DNA of 64,000 bases from Reyranella sp. (GCA_019750135.1 JAIEOV010000081.1:53744-117743); one strand, 5' to 3'. Counted from the stretch's first letter, positions 51,668-60,636 are shown. The notes: generated from the letters alone by a model not told the origin. Numbers and translations: made by a program.

Positions 51668-52456
51668 CTAAGCCGCCACCACCAACGTCGACGCCAGTTG
51701 CCGCACCGACTTCACCATCGCCATGGCGACCAGCTTGCCGGTCTTGCGGTTCTCCTCGCTGACGGCCACGTCCTCCATGAAGGTGAAGCGGCCGAACGCG
51801 CCCCTGGCTTCGAGCTCGACGATGTGCGTGGTGATGGTGGGATCGGCCACGATCACCACGCGCGTGCGGTCGAGGCCGAGGCCGGCAATGGCGGCCGCGG
51901 CCGAGATGTTGACGTTCTGCGGATAGAGCCGCGCGCCCTCGCGCACCGGGCCGTCGAAAACGGTATGCGGCTGCTTGAGCGTGTCGAGATCGACCAGCGT
52001 TTCGGCAACCGTGCCCTTCCAGGCCGACGGATCCTTGCGCACCGTCACGGTGACGCTGTCCAGGCCGCCGACCGCTGCGCTGCTCAAGATGTCGAGCGCG
52101 CCGATGCCGGCCGAGGGCAGGATCAGGCGCTTGCCGTTGGCCTTGGCCGCGGCCAGCAGCCGCTCGAACAAGGCGGTATCGGTGAAAGCGCCGACCGACG
52201 TCACCAGCAGGTCCGCGCCGTGCTCCAGCACGCGCTGGCCGTGGCTGCGCACGGCCTCGTGCCCGGCACATTCGGCAACGGCGTCGAAGCGATGGGCGAA
52301 GAAGCGGTCGGGCTCGTGGGTCAGGAGACCTTCGTTACGCGGCCGCTTTACGAGAGCCGCTACCAGCTCGAGATTTTCGATGCTGCCGGTCTTCAACGCT
52401 GCCTCGACATGCTTGCCGATGGCGCCGTAGCCGATCATGCCGAGCTTTAAGGTCAC
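51668..52456 (-). CDS. nadX: Aspartate dehydrogenase family protein
   Basis: This 262-residue NAD(P) enzyme has the Rossmann start LKLGMIGYGAIGKHVEAAL, then ILPSAGIGALDILSSAAVGG and YPQNVNISAAAAIAGLGLD, the signatures of L-aspartate dehydrogenase, which makes oxaloacetate-level iminoaspartate and can feed NAD synthesis. The GTG start overlaps the amidase stop (GTGA). Coupling to an amidase suggests release of an amino acid or ammonia from an amide followed by oxidative deamination, but the substrate is not shown. Confidence 0.88.
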   Translation of the reverse strand: MTLKLGMIGYGAIGKHVEAALKTGSIENLELVAALVKRPRNEGLLTHEPDRFFAHRFDAVAECAGHEAVRSHGQRVLEHGADLLVTSVGAFTDTALFERLLAAAKANGKRLILPSAGIGALDILSSAAVGGLDSVTVTVRKDPSAWKGTVAETLVDLDTLKQPHTVFDGPVREGARLYPQNVNISAAAAIAGLGLDRTRVVIVADPTITTHIVELEARGAFGRFTFMEDVAVSEENRKTGKLVAMAMVKSVRQLASTLVVAA

Positions 52457-53727
52457 GAGAGCTTGCGCTCCACCCAGCGCGCCCAGGCGATCAGCTGATC
52501 GTCCGTGCCGCGCGCCCCGACGAGCTGCACCGACAGGGGCAGCCCGAACGGGCCCGTATTGAACGGCAGGGCGATGCAGGGCGTGCCCAGAAGCGTCCAG
52601 AAGCGGTTGAAGATGGGATCGCCGGTGTTCCCCAGGCCCGACGGTGCTTCGCCCTTGGCCGACGGCGCCAGCAGGATGTCGAACTTGCTCCACGCATCGT
52701 CGAGCTGGGCCAGGGCGGTGCGCCGGCGCTTCTTGGCGTCGGCATACTGCTTGCGGCTCACGGCGTCGCCCTCCTCCATCACGCTATGCATGATGGGCGA
52801 GAAGAGGTGGGAAGAGCGGGCGCGTTCCTTGGCGTAGGACTGCGTCGCCTCCTTGGTCATGATGCGATGCTGCGCCTGCATGAGGTTCGCCCAGTTCTCA
52901 GGCGCCTGCCATTCGCGCACGCGGGCGCCGGCGGCGCGGAGCGTGTGCGCCGCTTCCTCGATGTTCTTCCTGTTGTAGGGCTCGGCGACCTCCCACCACG
53001 GCGTCCGAATCAGGCCGATGCGCGGCGCTTGCGCCGGCGGATCGGCCGGGGCATGGCCATAGGCGGCGCGGATCAGCGCCAGGTCGTTGGCCTCGCGGGC
53101 GAAGAAGCCCAGCGTGTCGAGGAAAGGTGCATAGGCCTTGATGCCGGTCATGTCGGCCCAGCCGTAGCTGCCCTTGTAGGCCACGACGCCGTTGAAGGCG
53201 CCCGGCCGGATCACCGAGCCCGCGGTCTGCGTGCCGTAGCCCACCGGCGCCATGAAGTCGGCGACGGCGGCGGCCGAGCCCGACGACGAGCCGGCCGGCG
53301 TATGGCGAAGGTTGTGCGGATTGTGCGTCTTGCCGGCATGGCCGCCGGCGAACTCGGTGGTCACCGCCTTGCCCAGCACGATGGCGCCCGCCTTCACGAG
53401 CCGCGTCACGCAGTCGGCATCCTTGCCGACGACGTGGTCTCGATAGATCGGCGAGCCGCAGGTCGTGGGCATCGTCCTGGTCGCGATGATGTCCTTCACC
53501 GCCAGCGGAATGCCGTGCAGCGGGCCGGCAGGACGGCTGCGCTTGTCCAGGATGTCGGCCCGCTTGCGCGCGCCGTCGGGATCGAGCGCTTCCCAGGCAT
53601 GGACCTGGCCTTCGCGCGCCTCGATGCGGTCGAGGCAGGCCTCGACCAGGTCGCGGGCCTTCAGCCGCTTCTGGGCCATGCGCAGCACGGCCTCGCTGGC
53701 AGAAAGCTGATTGGGCGATTTCGCCAT
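52453..53727 (-). CDS. Amidase signature family enzyme
   Basis: This 424-residue hydrolase has the Ser-cisSer-Lys triad: Lys in HGIPLAVKDIIATR, the cis-Ser in HTPAGSSSGSAAAVADFM and the nucleophile Ser in TQTAGSVIRPGAFNGVVAYK. It hydrolyses a carboxamide. It diverges from the 53805 gene over 77 bases and is coupled to aspartate dehydrogenase. Slightly shorter than many amidases (about 450-500), mainly at the C-terminus. Confidence 0.93.
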   Translation of the reverse strand: MAKSPNQLSASEAVLRMAQKRLKARDLVEACLDRIEAREGQVHAWEALDPDGARKRADILDKRSRPAGPLHGIPLAVKDIIATRTMPTTCGSPIYRDHVVGKDADCVTRLVKAGAIVLGKAVTTEFAGGHAGKTHNPHNLRHTPAGSSSGSAAAVADFMAPVGYGTQTAGSVIRPGAFNGVVAYKGSYGWADMTGIKAYAPFLDTLGFFAREANDLALIRAAYGHAPADPPAQAPRIGLIRTPWWEVAEPYNRKNIEEAAHTLRAAGARVREWQAPENWANLMQAQHRIMTKEATQSYAKERARSSHLFSPIMHSVMEEGDAVSRKQYADAKKRRRTALAQLDDAWSKFDILLAPSAKGEAPSGLGNTGDPIFNRFWTLLGTPCIALPFNTGPFGLPLSVQLVGARGTDDQLIAWARWVERKLS

Positions 53728-53804
53728 GCGTCTTCCCCTTGCTGCCCTTTCTGGGGCGCTTCGTTCGGGCCATGATGGCCGAGCGCCATCACAAAAGGTA
53801 GTCC

Positions 53805-54410
53805 ATGCCCGACGCCATCGATTTCTGGTTCTCGACCGGGAGCACCTACACCTATCTCACCGTGTCGCGACTGGAGAAGGTCGAGCAGGCCACGGGCATC
53901 CGGCTCAACTGGCGGCCGTTCAGCGTGCGCGCCATCATGCGCGAGCAGAACAACAGCCCGTTCGCCAACAAGCCGGTGAAGATGGGCTACATGTGGCGCG
54001 ACATCGAACGCCGCGCCGGGCTGTACGGCCTGCCGGTCAAGGTGCCGGCGCCGTACCCCCTGCAGGAATTCGACCTCGCCAACCGCGTGGCGCTGCTCGG
54101 CCTCGAAGAGGGCTGGGGCAAGCCCTATATCGTGGCGAGCTATCGCCGCTGGTTCGTCGACGGCCAGGAGCCAGGCATGGAGCCCAACCTCACGGCAAGC
54201 CTCGGGGAGGTCGGCCAGGATCCGGCACGGGTCGTGGGCGAGGCGCAGTCCGACCGCATCGGCGACGTCTACGGCGCGGCCACCGACGAGGCGCGCCGGC
54301 TCGGCGTCTTCGGCTCGCCGACCTTCGCCGTGAAGGGCGAGCTGTTCTGGGGCGACGACCGCCTCGACGACGCGATATGCTGGCTGAAACACGGGAGGCT
54401 CGTCGCATGA
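53805..54410 (+). CDS. 2-hydroxychromene-2-carboxylate isomerase/DsbA-like protein
   Basis: This 201-residue protein has the DsbA-like thioredoxin fold of HCCA isomerases (kappa-class GST relatives): IDFWFSTGSTYTYLTVSRLEKV at the start, WRPFSVRAIM, YMWRDIERRAGLYGLPV and GVFGSPTFAVKGELFWGDDR at the end. The usual active-site SSPYSYL reads STGSTYTYL, keeping Ser/Thr. It is coupled by ATGA to a VOC gene, consistent with aromatic or ring-cleavage metabolism. Confidence 0.87.
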   Translation: MPDAIDFWFSTGSTYTYLTVSRLEKVEQATGIRLNWRPFSVRAIMREQNNSPFANKPVKMGYMWRDIERRAGLYGLPVKVPAPYPLQEFDLANRVALLGLEEGWGKPYIVASYRRWFVDGQEPGMEPNLTASLGEVGQDPARVVGEAQSDRIGDVYGAATDEARRLGVFGSPTFAVKGELFWGDDRLDDAICWLKHGRLVA

Positions 54411-54964
54411 ATCCGCCCTTCGCCGTCCAGAAGCTCGGCCACGTCGTGGTCAACGTCTCCGACCTCGAAGCGTCCAAGCGCTTCTACACCGAGGTGCTGG
54501 GCTTCCGGATCTCCGACATCTATGGCGGCGACAAGATGCCGGGCGGCATGGTGTTCCTGCGCTGCAACGGCGATCACCATTGCCTCGCGCTGATCGGCGG
54601 CCTGCCCGCGACGGGCGACGCCAAGAAAACCCTGCATCACATCGCCTTCGAGCTCGCGACCCTCGACGAGGTGTTCCGCGCCCGCGACCATCTGCAGAAG
54701 TACGGCGCCAAGATCGTATTCGAGGGTCGCCGCCGCGCCGGCTGCCAGGTCTCGGTCGAGTTCCTCGATCCCGACGGGCATCACCTCGAGCTCTACTGGG
54801 GCGTCGACCAGATCGGCTACGACGGACGCTCGCGGCCGGAAGAGGAGTGGCGCCAGACGCTGAGCCTTGAAGATGCCGTCCGCGTCGCCCCACCGGGCCA
54901 GGACACGACCCTGCACGACAGGGCGCTCAGCGATCGCATCGGCGCCGGCACCGACAGGACATGA
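54407..54964 (+). CDS. VOC family (glyoxalase/extradiol dioxygenase-like) protein
   Basis: This 185-residue protein carries a vicinal-oxygen-chelate domain: LGHVVVNVSDLEASKRFYTEVLGF, then HHIAFELATLDEVFRARDHL and VEFLDPDGHHLELYWG. The metal-ligand positions His (GHVVV), His (LHHIAF) and Glu (HLELYW) are all present, so it is likely an active metal enzyme, either a glyoxalase or an extradiol-type dioxygenase. It overlaps the DsbA-like isomerase gene. Confidence 0.9.
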   Translation: MNPPFAVQKLGHVVVNVSDLEASKRFYTEVLGFRISDIYGGDKMPGGMVFLRCNGDHHCLALIGGLPATGDAKKTLHHIAFELATLDEVFRARDHLQKYGAKIVFEGRRRAGCQVSVEFLDPDGHHLELYWGVDQIGYDGRSRPEEEWRQTLSLEDAVRVAPPGQDTTLHDRALSDRIGAGTDRT

Positions 54965-54994
54965 TCTAACGGAAAATCGAGAGGAGACGACAGC

Positions 54995-55318
54995 ATGGCT
55001 TTCTATGAACTGCGCCAATACTTCGTGCGGCCGGGCAAGATGGACGAGTGGGTGAAGATCATGGAGGAGGAGATCATCCCGTTCCAGATCTCCAAGGGCA
55101 TGGTGATCTGCGGCAGCTTCCGCGGTGAGACGGACGCCTCCACCTACATCTGGATCCGCCGCTTCCACAGCGAGGCCGAGCGCGAGGCGCAGTACAAGGC
55201 GGTGTACGAGACGGACTACTGGAAGACCAAGATCGCGCCGCGCGTGCCGGATTGCCTGGACCGCGAAAAGATGGTCATCCAGCGCCTCGTGCCGACGTCG
55301 CGGTCGACGATGCAGTAA
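54995..55318 (+). CDS. NIPSNAP family protein
   Basis: This 107-residue protein begins MAFYELRQYFVRPGKMDEWVKIMEEEIIPFQ and continues SFRGETDASTYIWIRRFHSEAEREAQY, the ferredoxin-like NIPSNAP domain. GAGAGGAGACGACAGC precedes the ATG. Bacterial NIPSNAP genes often accompany catabolic operons but have no defined activity. It is 30 bases after the VOC gene and probably its last operon partner. Confidence 0.9.
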   Translation: MAFYELRQYFVRPGKMDEWVKIMEEEIIPFQISKGMVICGSFRGETDASTYIWIRRFHSEAEREAQYKAVYETDYWKTKIAPRVPDCLDREKMVIQRLVPTSRSTMQ

Positions 55319-55347
55319 GGCAAGAGAGTGGACCCATCGTTCATGTT

Positions 55348-55381
55348 CCTCTCTCCCGCTAGGGACCGCTAGGGGGAGAGG
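55348..55381. repeat. CTCTCCC-GCTAGGG palindromic repeat
   Basis: CCTCTCTCCCGCTAGGG, then ACCGCTAGGGGGAGAGG: a copy of the repeat type found at 51546, altered by a small internal duplication of GCTAGGG. It lies 29 bases after the NIPSNAP stop. Confidence 0.75.
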
Positions 55382-55486
55382 ACCATGAAAAGAGGGGTGG
55401 CATGGCCGAAAGCATCACGTTCCACGGCGCCAGGATGCATGCCATCGCGCTGCCCTCCGCTCGGGCGGATAGCCTCCAAATCGGTA

Positions 55487-55525
55487 TGCAAATTGCACCG
55501 GTCTGAGAGACTGGGCGATGCAAAT
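55487..55525. promoter_or_regulatory. Candidate operator with two TGCAAAT boxes
   Basis: TGCAAATTGCA at 55487-55497 is an 11-base palindrome; TGCAAAT recurs at 55519-55525, exactly 32 bases on, about three helical turns, on the same face of DNA. This spacing suggests cooperative binding of a regulator before the CoxL-like gene. The regulator is not known. Confidence 0.4.
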
Positions 55526-55657
55526 CCCCAGGCGTCCCGGGAACCAAAGGCGTAAGGTTTTCCAGAAATAGGCTGCTTGTAGCTCCGGCGGCCTTGCACG
55601 CTCGTTGATCGTCCTTGGCCCAGGCATGCTGAACCTACCTGACTGGAGGGATGAGCC

Positions 55658-58021
55658 ATGGGAAGCATCGGCATTGGAACGTCGGTCCGGCGCAAGGAAG
55701 ACAGGCGCTTCCTCACTGGCCGGGGCACTTACACCGACGACATCAACCGGCCGCGCCAGCTTCACGCCTACCTGCTGCGTAGCCCGCATGCCCATGCCGA
55801 GATCGCCGGCATCGACACGGCCAATGCGGCGGCAGCAGCGGGCGTCGCGGCGATCTTCACGGGCACCGATCTGCAGGTCGGTGGCCTGCCGTGTGGCTGG
55901 ATGGTCACCTCCAAGGACGGCTCGCCGATGGCCGAACCGCCCCGCCCGCTGCTTGCCCAGGGCAAGGTGCGCCATGTCGGCGACCCGGTGGCGGTGGTCG
56001 TCGCCGAGACGCGGCACCAGGCGGAAGCGGCAGCCGAGTTGATCGACGTCTCGTACAAAGAATTGCCGGCAGTGGTCGCCTCCGACAAGGCGATAGAGCC
56101 AGGCGCACCGCAACTCTTTGAGGGCGCGCCCGGGAATCTCTGCTTCGATTGGCATCTCGGCGACGCGACCGCGGTCGCCGCTGCCTTCTCTCGCGCCAGC
56201 CACGTGACGCGCCTCGAGCTCGTGAACAACCGGCTGGTCTCGAATCCGATGGAGCCGCGCGCCGCCATCGGCGAGCTCGACCTCGCAACCGGCGACTATA
56301 CGCTCTACACCACGAGTCAGGCGCCGCACGTGCACCGGCTGCTGATCGCCGCTTTCGTCCTTCAATTGCCCGAGCACAAGCTGCGCGTGGTCGCGCCCGA
56401 CGTCGGCGGTGGCTTCGGCACCAAGGGCTCGATCTACAACGAGCAAGCCCTGGTGTTGTGGCTTGCCGCCAAGCTCGGGCGGCCCGTCAAATGGACGGCG
56501 GACCGCAGCGAGATCTTCCTCACCGACAACCAGGCGCGTGACCATCTCACGAAGGCAGAGCTCGCTTTGGACAAGGACGGCAAGTTCCTGGCCATGCGAG
56601 TCGCGACCTTGGCCAATCTCGGCGGCTATCTCGGCAGCTTCGCGCCGGCGATTCCGACCTGGTGCTACGGCACCCTGCTGGCCGGCACCTACGCGACGCC
56701 GGCGATCCATGTCGAGGTCAAGGGTGTCTTCACGAACACCGCGCCGGTCGACGCGTATCGCGGCGCCGGGCGCCCGGAGGCCTGCTATGTCGTGGAACGA
56801 CTGGTCGATCGGGCGGCGCGCGAGATGAAGATCGATCCGGTCGAACTGCGCCGGCGAAATTTCATCGCCAACGGGGCCTTTCCCTACACCACGCCGGTGG
56901 CGCTGACCTACGATAGCGGCGACTACTTCGCGACCCTCGACATGGCGCTCAAGGCCGCCGACTACGCCGGCTTCGAGCAGCGGCGGCAGGCCGCTGCGGC
57001 ACGCGGCAAGCTGCGCGGCATCGGTATCGCCACCTATATCGAGGCCTGCGCCATGGCGCCCTCGGTGATGGCGGGCCAGCTCGGGGCGCGCGCCGGCTTC
57101 TACGAAAGTGCCGAGGTGCGCGTGCACCCGACCGGCGGCATCACCGTCTTCACCGGCTCGCACAGCCATGGCCAGGGCCACGAGACGACATTCGCCCAGC
57201 TGGTCTCCGATCGCTTGGGCCTGGCCTTCGACCAGGTCGAGATCGTTCACGGCGACACCTCCAAGATCCCGTTCGGCATGGGGACCTATGCCTCGCGCTC
57301 GCTGGCGGTCGGCGGCACGGCGCTGGTGAAGGCGATGGACAAGATCGTCAACAAGGGCAAGAAGATCGCCGCCCATATGCTCGAGGCGGACGAGGCGGAT
57401 ATCGAGTTCGCCGATGGCAAGTTCGCGGTGGTCGGCACCGACCGCGCCGCGACATTCGCTCAGGTCGCCATGTCAGCCTATGTGCCGCACAACTTCCCGA
57501 TCGACACGCTGGAGCCCGGTCTCGACGAGACGGCCTTCTATGACCCGACCAACTTCACGTACCCCGCCGGCTGCTACGTTGCCGAGATCGAGATCGATCG
57601 CGAGACCGGGGTCGTGGCGCTGGTCAATTTTACCGGCGCCGACGATTTCGGACGCATCATCAATCCCATGATCGTCGAGGGCCAGGTGCACGGGGCCCTC
57701 GTCCAGGGCATCGGCCAGGCGTTGTACGAGAACGCGGTCTACGACCCCAAGAGCGGCCAGCTCGAGACCGGCTCGTTCATGGACTATTGCATGCCGCGCG
57801 CCGACAACTTCGTGCCGTTCAGGCTGGAAACCAACACCACGCTCTGCACGCACAATCCGCTGGGCGCCAAGGGTTGCGGCGAAGCGGGTACGATCGGCGC
57901 GCCGCCGGCCATCATGAACGCGGTCCTGGATGCGCTGGCGCCGCTCGGCGTCATCGACCTCGACATGCCGGCGACGAGCGAGCGTGTGTTTCGTGCGATT
58001 ACCCAACACGGGCAAACCTGA
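55658..58021 (+). CDS. Xanthine dehydrogenase family Mo-binding subunit (form II CoxL-like)
   Basis: This 787-residue protein has the aldehyde oxidase a/b hammerhead start (IGTSVRRKEDRRFLTGRGTY) and the Mo-binding part with VAPDVGGGFGTKG, VDAYRGAGRPEAC, HSHGQGHETTFAQ and GAKGCGEAGTIG, whose Glu is the base. AYRGAGR is the form II loop rather than the AYRCSFR of true aerobic CO dehydrogenase, so CO is not its substrate. Form II enzymes oxidise unknown aromatic or heterocyclic compounds. Matching CoxM and CoxS genes are not adjacent, making it an orphan subunit. GGAGGG lies before the ATG. Confidence 0.92.
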   Translation: MGSIGIGTSVRRKEDRRFLTGRGTYTDDINRPRQLHAYLLRSPHAHAEIAGIDTANAAAAAGVAAIFTGTDLQVGGLPCGWMVTSKDGSPMAEPPRPLLAQGKVRHVGDPVAVVVAETRHQAEAAAELIDVSYKELPAVVASDKAIEPGAPQLFEGAPGNLCFDWHLGDATAVAAAFSRASHVTRLELVNNRLVSNPMEPRAAIGELDLATGDYTLYTTSQAPHVHRLLIAAFVLQLPEHKLRVVAPDVGGGFGTKGSIYNEQALVLWLAAKLGRPVKWTADRSEIFLTDNQARDHLTKAELALDKDGKFLAMRVATLANLGGYLGSFAPAIPTWCYGTLLAGTYATPAIHVEVKGVFTNTAPVDAYRGAGRPEACYVVERLVDRAAREMKIDPVELRRRNFIANGAFPYTTPVALTYDSGDYFATLDMALKAADYAGFEQRRQAAAARGKLRGIGIATYIEACAMAPSVMAGQLGARAGFYESAEVRVHPTGGITVFTGSHSHGQGHETTFAQLVSDRLGLAFDQVEIVHGDTSKIPFGMGTYASRSLAVGGTALVKAMDKIVNKGKKIAAHMLEADEADIEFADGKFAVVGTDRAATFAQVAMSAYVPHNFPIDTLEPGLDETAFYDPTNFTYPAGCYVAEIEIDRETGVVALVNFTGADDFGRIINPMIVEGQVHGALVQGIGQALYENAVYDPKSGQLETGSFMDYCMPRADNFVPFRLETNTTLCTHNPLGAKGCGEAGTIGAPPAIMNAVLDALAPLGVIDLDMPATSERVFRAITQHGQT

Positions 58022-58090
58022 CATTCAAGGGGACGGTAGAAGGCCGACGGCTCCAACTTCCGTCGATCGGTGCGAATGGGGAGGGGACGC

Positions 58091-58699
58091 ATGCGCGACA
58101 GCATCATGTTCCACGACGGCAACCGCCGTCTGCAGGACCAGTTCGACAGCCGGCGGATCTCCGACCGGCTGGAAGAGAAGCTGACGCGCCAGGTCTTCAC
58201 CGACAACGACCGCGCCTTCATCGAGAAGGCGATGTTCTTCTTCCTGGCGACGGCCGACGCCGAGGGCAGGCCCGACTGCTCCTTCAAGGGCGGCGCGCCG
58301 GGCTTCGTGAAGGTGATCGGGCCGGGCGAGCTCGCCTTTCCCGACTACGACGGCAACGGCATGTTCAAGAGCCTGGGCAACATCCTGGCCAATCCGGGCG
58401 TGGGACTGCTGTTCATCGACATGGGCGAGAAGCCGCGGCGCTTGCGCGTGAACGGCACGGCGAGCGTCAGCCGCGACGATCCCTTGATGCAACGCTTCGC
58501 CGGCGCCCAGCTCCTGGTGCGCGTGCAGGCGCGTGCGATCTTCCCCAACTGCCCGCGCTACATCGTGACGCCGGGCGCCGAGGCGCCGTCGACATATGCG
58601 CCACGGCCGGACTACCGGCCGCCGGAGCCGACGTGGAAGGGCTTCGACGATTTCAAGGACTACATCCATCCGCGCCAGCCGACACCCAACGGCGAATGA
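58091..58699 (+). CDS. Pyridoxamine 5'-phosphate oxidase-like flavin protein
   Basis: This 202-residue protein has the split-barrel PNPOx-like pattern: IEKAMFFFLATADAEGRPDCSFKGG, FPDYDGNGMFKSLGNILANPGVGLLFIDM and RLRVNGTASVS. GGGGAGGGG precedes the ATG at 58091. Members bind FMN or F420 and reduce or protect unknown substrates. It follows the CoxL-like gene by 69 bases and may be in its operon. Confidence 0.88.
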   Translation: MRDSIMFHDGNRRLQDQFDSRRISDRLEEKLTRQVFTDNDRAFIEKAMFFFLATADAEGRPDCSFKGGAPGFVKVIGPGELAFPDYDGNGMFKSLGNILANPGVGLLFIDMGEKPRRLRVNGTASVSRDDPLMQRFAGAQLLVRVQARAIFPNCPRYIVTPGAEAPSTYAPRPDYRPPEPTWKGFDDFKDYIHPRQPTPNGE

Positions 58700-58760
58700 G
58701 GCGGATCGACGACATCATTCATGAGCGGGGCCGACAAGAAGCAGCACGGGAGGATATTCG

Positions 58761-59123
58761 ATGCGCTACATGACGATTGCTGGAGTGCTGGGGGTGCTTG
58801 CCACCCAAGCTCAGGCAGAGAGCACGACATACCGCACGGAATTAATCCCGGAGAAGTCGATACAGGCCTGCACCGGATGGGGCCAAACCTACACGGTGGA
58901 CGTTTCTAACGGCGTGCTGACGCTTGGCGTCAACTATGCCTGGAGGCTGTTTTCCGAGCCTGTCAAAAGCGACGGCAAGATTGCTGCGACCTACAAGGAC
59001 CCCTCAGGGGCAATCATGAATTTCGTCGGTCGCGGCAATGGTGAGTACGAACTCAGCAACTCAATCAACTCCTGCCACTATCGATTTGTGCCCACGGTTG
59101 GGAAGCCGCCTTGGAACAGCTAG
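58761..59123 (+). CDS. Small secreted hypothetical protein
   Basis: This 120-residue protein starts MRYMTIAGVLGVLATQAQA, a short Sec signal peptide, and the mature part contains two Cys (QACTGW and SINSCHYRF) that could form one disulphide, with a strand-rich, Gly/Asn-containing sequence. GGGAGGATATTCG precedes the ATG. No family is recognised. Base composition is a little lower in GC than its neighbours, a weak sign of separate origin. Confidence 0.7.
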   Translation: MRYMTIAGVLGVLATQAQAESTTYRTELIPEKSIQACTGWGQTYTVDVSNGVLTLGVNYAWRLFSEPVKSDGKIAATYKDPSGAIMNFVGRGNGEYELSNSINSCHYRFVPTVGKPPWNS

Positions 59124-59345
59124 TATGAGACGCTTCTATTGCTCGCACCGCATTCCACTTGACGATCAATGTAGATGGCGACAGTGTCGAACGACATGCT
59201 CAGGAACTCGAACCTTTTTGACCGACGCCGACGTCGCTGCACCCAAGCGGCGGCTCTTCGGGCTGCGCGTCGATCAGCGTCCGTCCGCGTGGTGACCTCA
59301 CCGTAGGTCCCATCCGCCGGAGTCGCTTCGGCCCGCGTTCCTGAA

Positions 59346-59379
59346 CCCCCGCAGCCCTCGGCTTCGGGGGTTTTGTTTT
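59346..59379 (+). terminator. Intrinsic terminator-like hairpin before argC
   Basis: CCCCCG-C-AGCC, loop CTC, GGCT-T-CGGGGG form a near-perfect stem followed by TTTTGTTTTG. It lies only 24 bases before the argC ATG. It may end the transcript of the small secreted protein gene or act as an attenuator in an argC leader. Confidence 0.75.
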
Positions 59380-59403
59380 GCCCAAACCCCAGAGGACACC
59401 ATC

Positions 59404-60378
59404 ATGAGTATTCGCGTCGGCATCGTCGGGATCAGCGGTTTTGGCGGCGGCGAGGCGATGCGCCTGGTCGCGAGCCATCCTTCTTTCGAGCTCACCTACG
59501 CCGCAGGCGAGGGCAGCGCCGGCAGCCGTTTGGTCGACCGCTTCCCCGGTGTGCCGGCCAAGCTCGCCGACCTGGTGATCGAGAAGTGGGACCCTTCGGC
59601 CTTGCCGAAGCTCGACGTGCTGTTCGCGTCGCTGCCCACGGGCGCCTCGGCCGAGGCGCTGGCGCGTGTGCCTGAGGACGTGAAGATCGTCGATATCGGC
59701 GGCGACCACCGCTATGTCGAGGGCTGGGCGTACGGCCTGGCCGACGTCTGGCCAGCCGAGATCGAGGGTCGGAGCCGCGTTGCCAACCCGGGCTGTTTCC
59801 CGGCGGCGGTGCTGAATGCGCTGGCACCGCTCCTGGCCGACAAGCTGATCGAGCCCGGCAACATCGTGATCGACGCCAAGACCGGCATCTCCGGTGCCGG
59901 CCGGGGCGGCGATAGCAAGTTCGGCTACGCCGAGAGCAACGAGAACCTGGTGCCCTACGGTCTGCTGAAGCACGTCCACATGCCCGAGATGGCGAAGACG
60001 ATCGAGCGGCTGAGCGGCGGCAGCGCGGCCGGGCTGGTGTTCACGCCGCATCTGGTGCCGATGACCCGCGGCGTGCTCGCCACCATGTACTGCCGCGGCC
60101 GCGCCACCACGGACCAGTGCCTGGAAGCGGCCCGGCGCTTCTACGCCGGGCGGGCGTTCGTCCGCGTGACCGACAAGCCGCCGCAGACCAAATGGGCGAC
60201 CGGCTCGAACCTCGCCTTCGTCAGCTATGCGGCCGATCCGGAGCGCAACTTGGTGATCGCGATGGGCGTGGTCGACAATCTCGGCAAGGGAGCCGCCGGC
60301 CAGGCGGTGCAGAATGCGAACCTGATCTGCGGCCTGCCGGAAACCGCGGGGCTGGACGGCGTACCCGTCTGGCCATGA
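59404..60378 (+). CDS. argC: N-acetyl-gamma-glutamyl-phosphate reductase
   Basis: This 324-residue enzyme reduces N-acetylglutamyl phosphate to the semialdehyde in arginine synthesis. It has VGIVGISGFGGGEAMRLVASHP (NADP fold), the catalytic Cys in VANPGCFPAAVLNAL, SGAGRGGDSKFGYAESNENLVPYGLLKHVHMPE and FTPHLVPMTRGVLATMY. AGAGGA lies before the ATG. Other arg genes are not adjacent, which is usual for argC in Alphaproteobacteria. Confidence 0.96.
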   Translation: MSIRVGIVGISGFGGGEAMRLVASHPSFELTYAAGEGSAGSRLVDRFPGVPAKLADLVIEKWDPSALPKLDVLFASLPTGASAEALARVPEDVKIVDIGGDHRYVEGWAYGLADVWPAEIEGRSRVANPGCFPAAVLNALAPLLADKLIEPGNIVIDAKTGISGAGRGGDSKFGYAESNENLVPYGLLKHVHMPEMAKTIERLSGGSAAGLVFTPHLVPMTRGVLATMYCRGRATTDQCLEAARRFYAGRAFVRVTDKPPQTKWATGSNLAFVSYAADPERNLVIAMGVVDNLGKGAAGQAVQNANLICGLPETAGLDGVPVWP

Positions 60379-60636
60379 TGAAATCCGGCGGTCATGAGAT
60401 TTCACGCTGTCGTGATCGCGGCGCTCCTGGCTGTGCCCCTGCCGTGCAGCCGGTAACCGCGAGGTAAGCGCGACTGGCCATGGAGAACCGCGACCAAGTC
60501 GGCTAGGCTCGCGGCGACCTCGATCGCTGCCTTTCCATACGTAGATCGTCCTAGGACATCCGATCGATCGAGGTGCTCAAGCAAGCACCGTGGCGCGCGA
60601 ACGTGATCGTTCGCCAACACACTTTGGAGGCCAGCC

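Larger units (their letters stand above)
55319..55657. other. Intergenic region before the CoxL-like gene
   Basis: No gene is supported in these 339 bases. They hold a CTCTCCC-GCTAGGG repeat at 55348-55381 with an internal duplication, and a likely regulatory site: the palindrome TGCAAATTGCA at 55487-55497 plus a direct repeat of ATGCAAAT 32 bases later (55518-55525). The promoter for the CoxL-like gene is expected downstream of this. Confidence 0.5.

Noticed and set aside
55369..57376. Long minus-strand frames antisense to the CoxL-like gene
   Set aside because: The plus-strand gene has all Mo-hydroxylase motifs and a good ribosome binding site; the antisense product has none.
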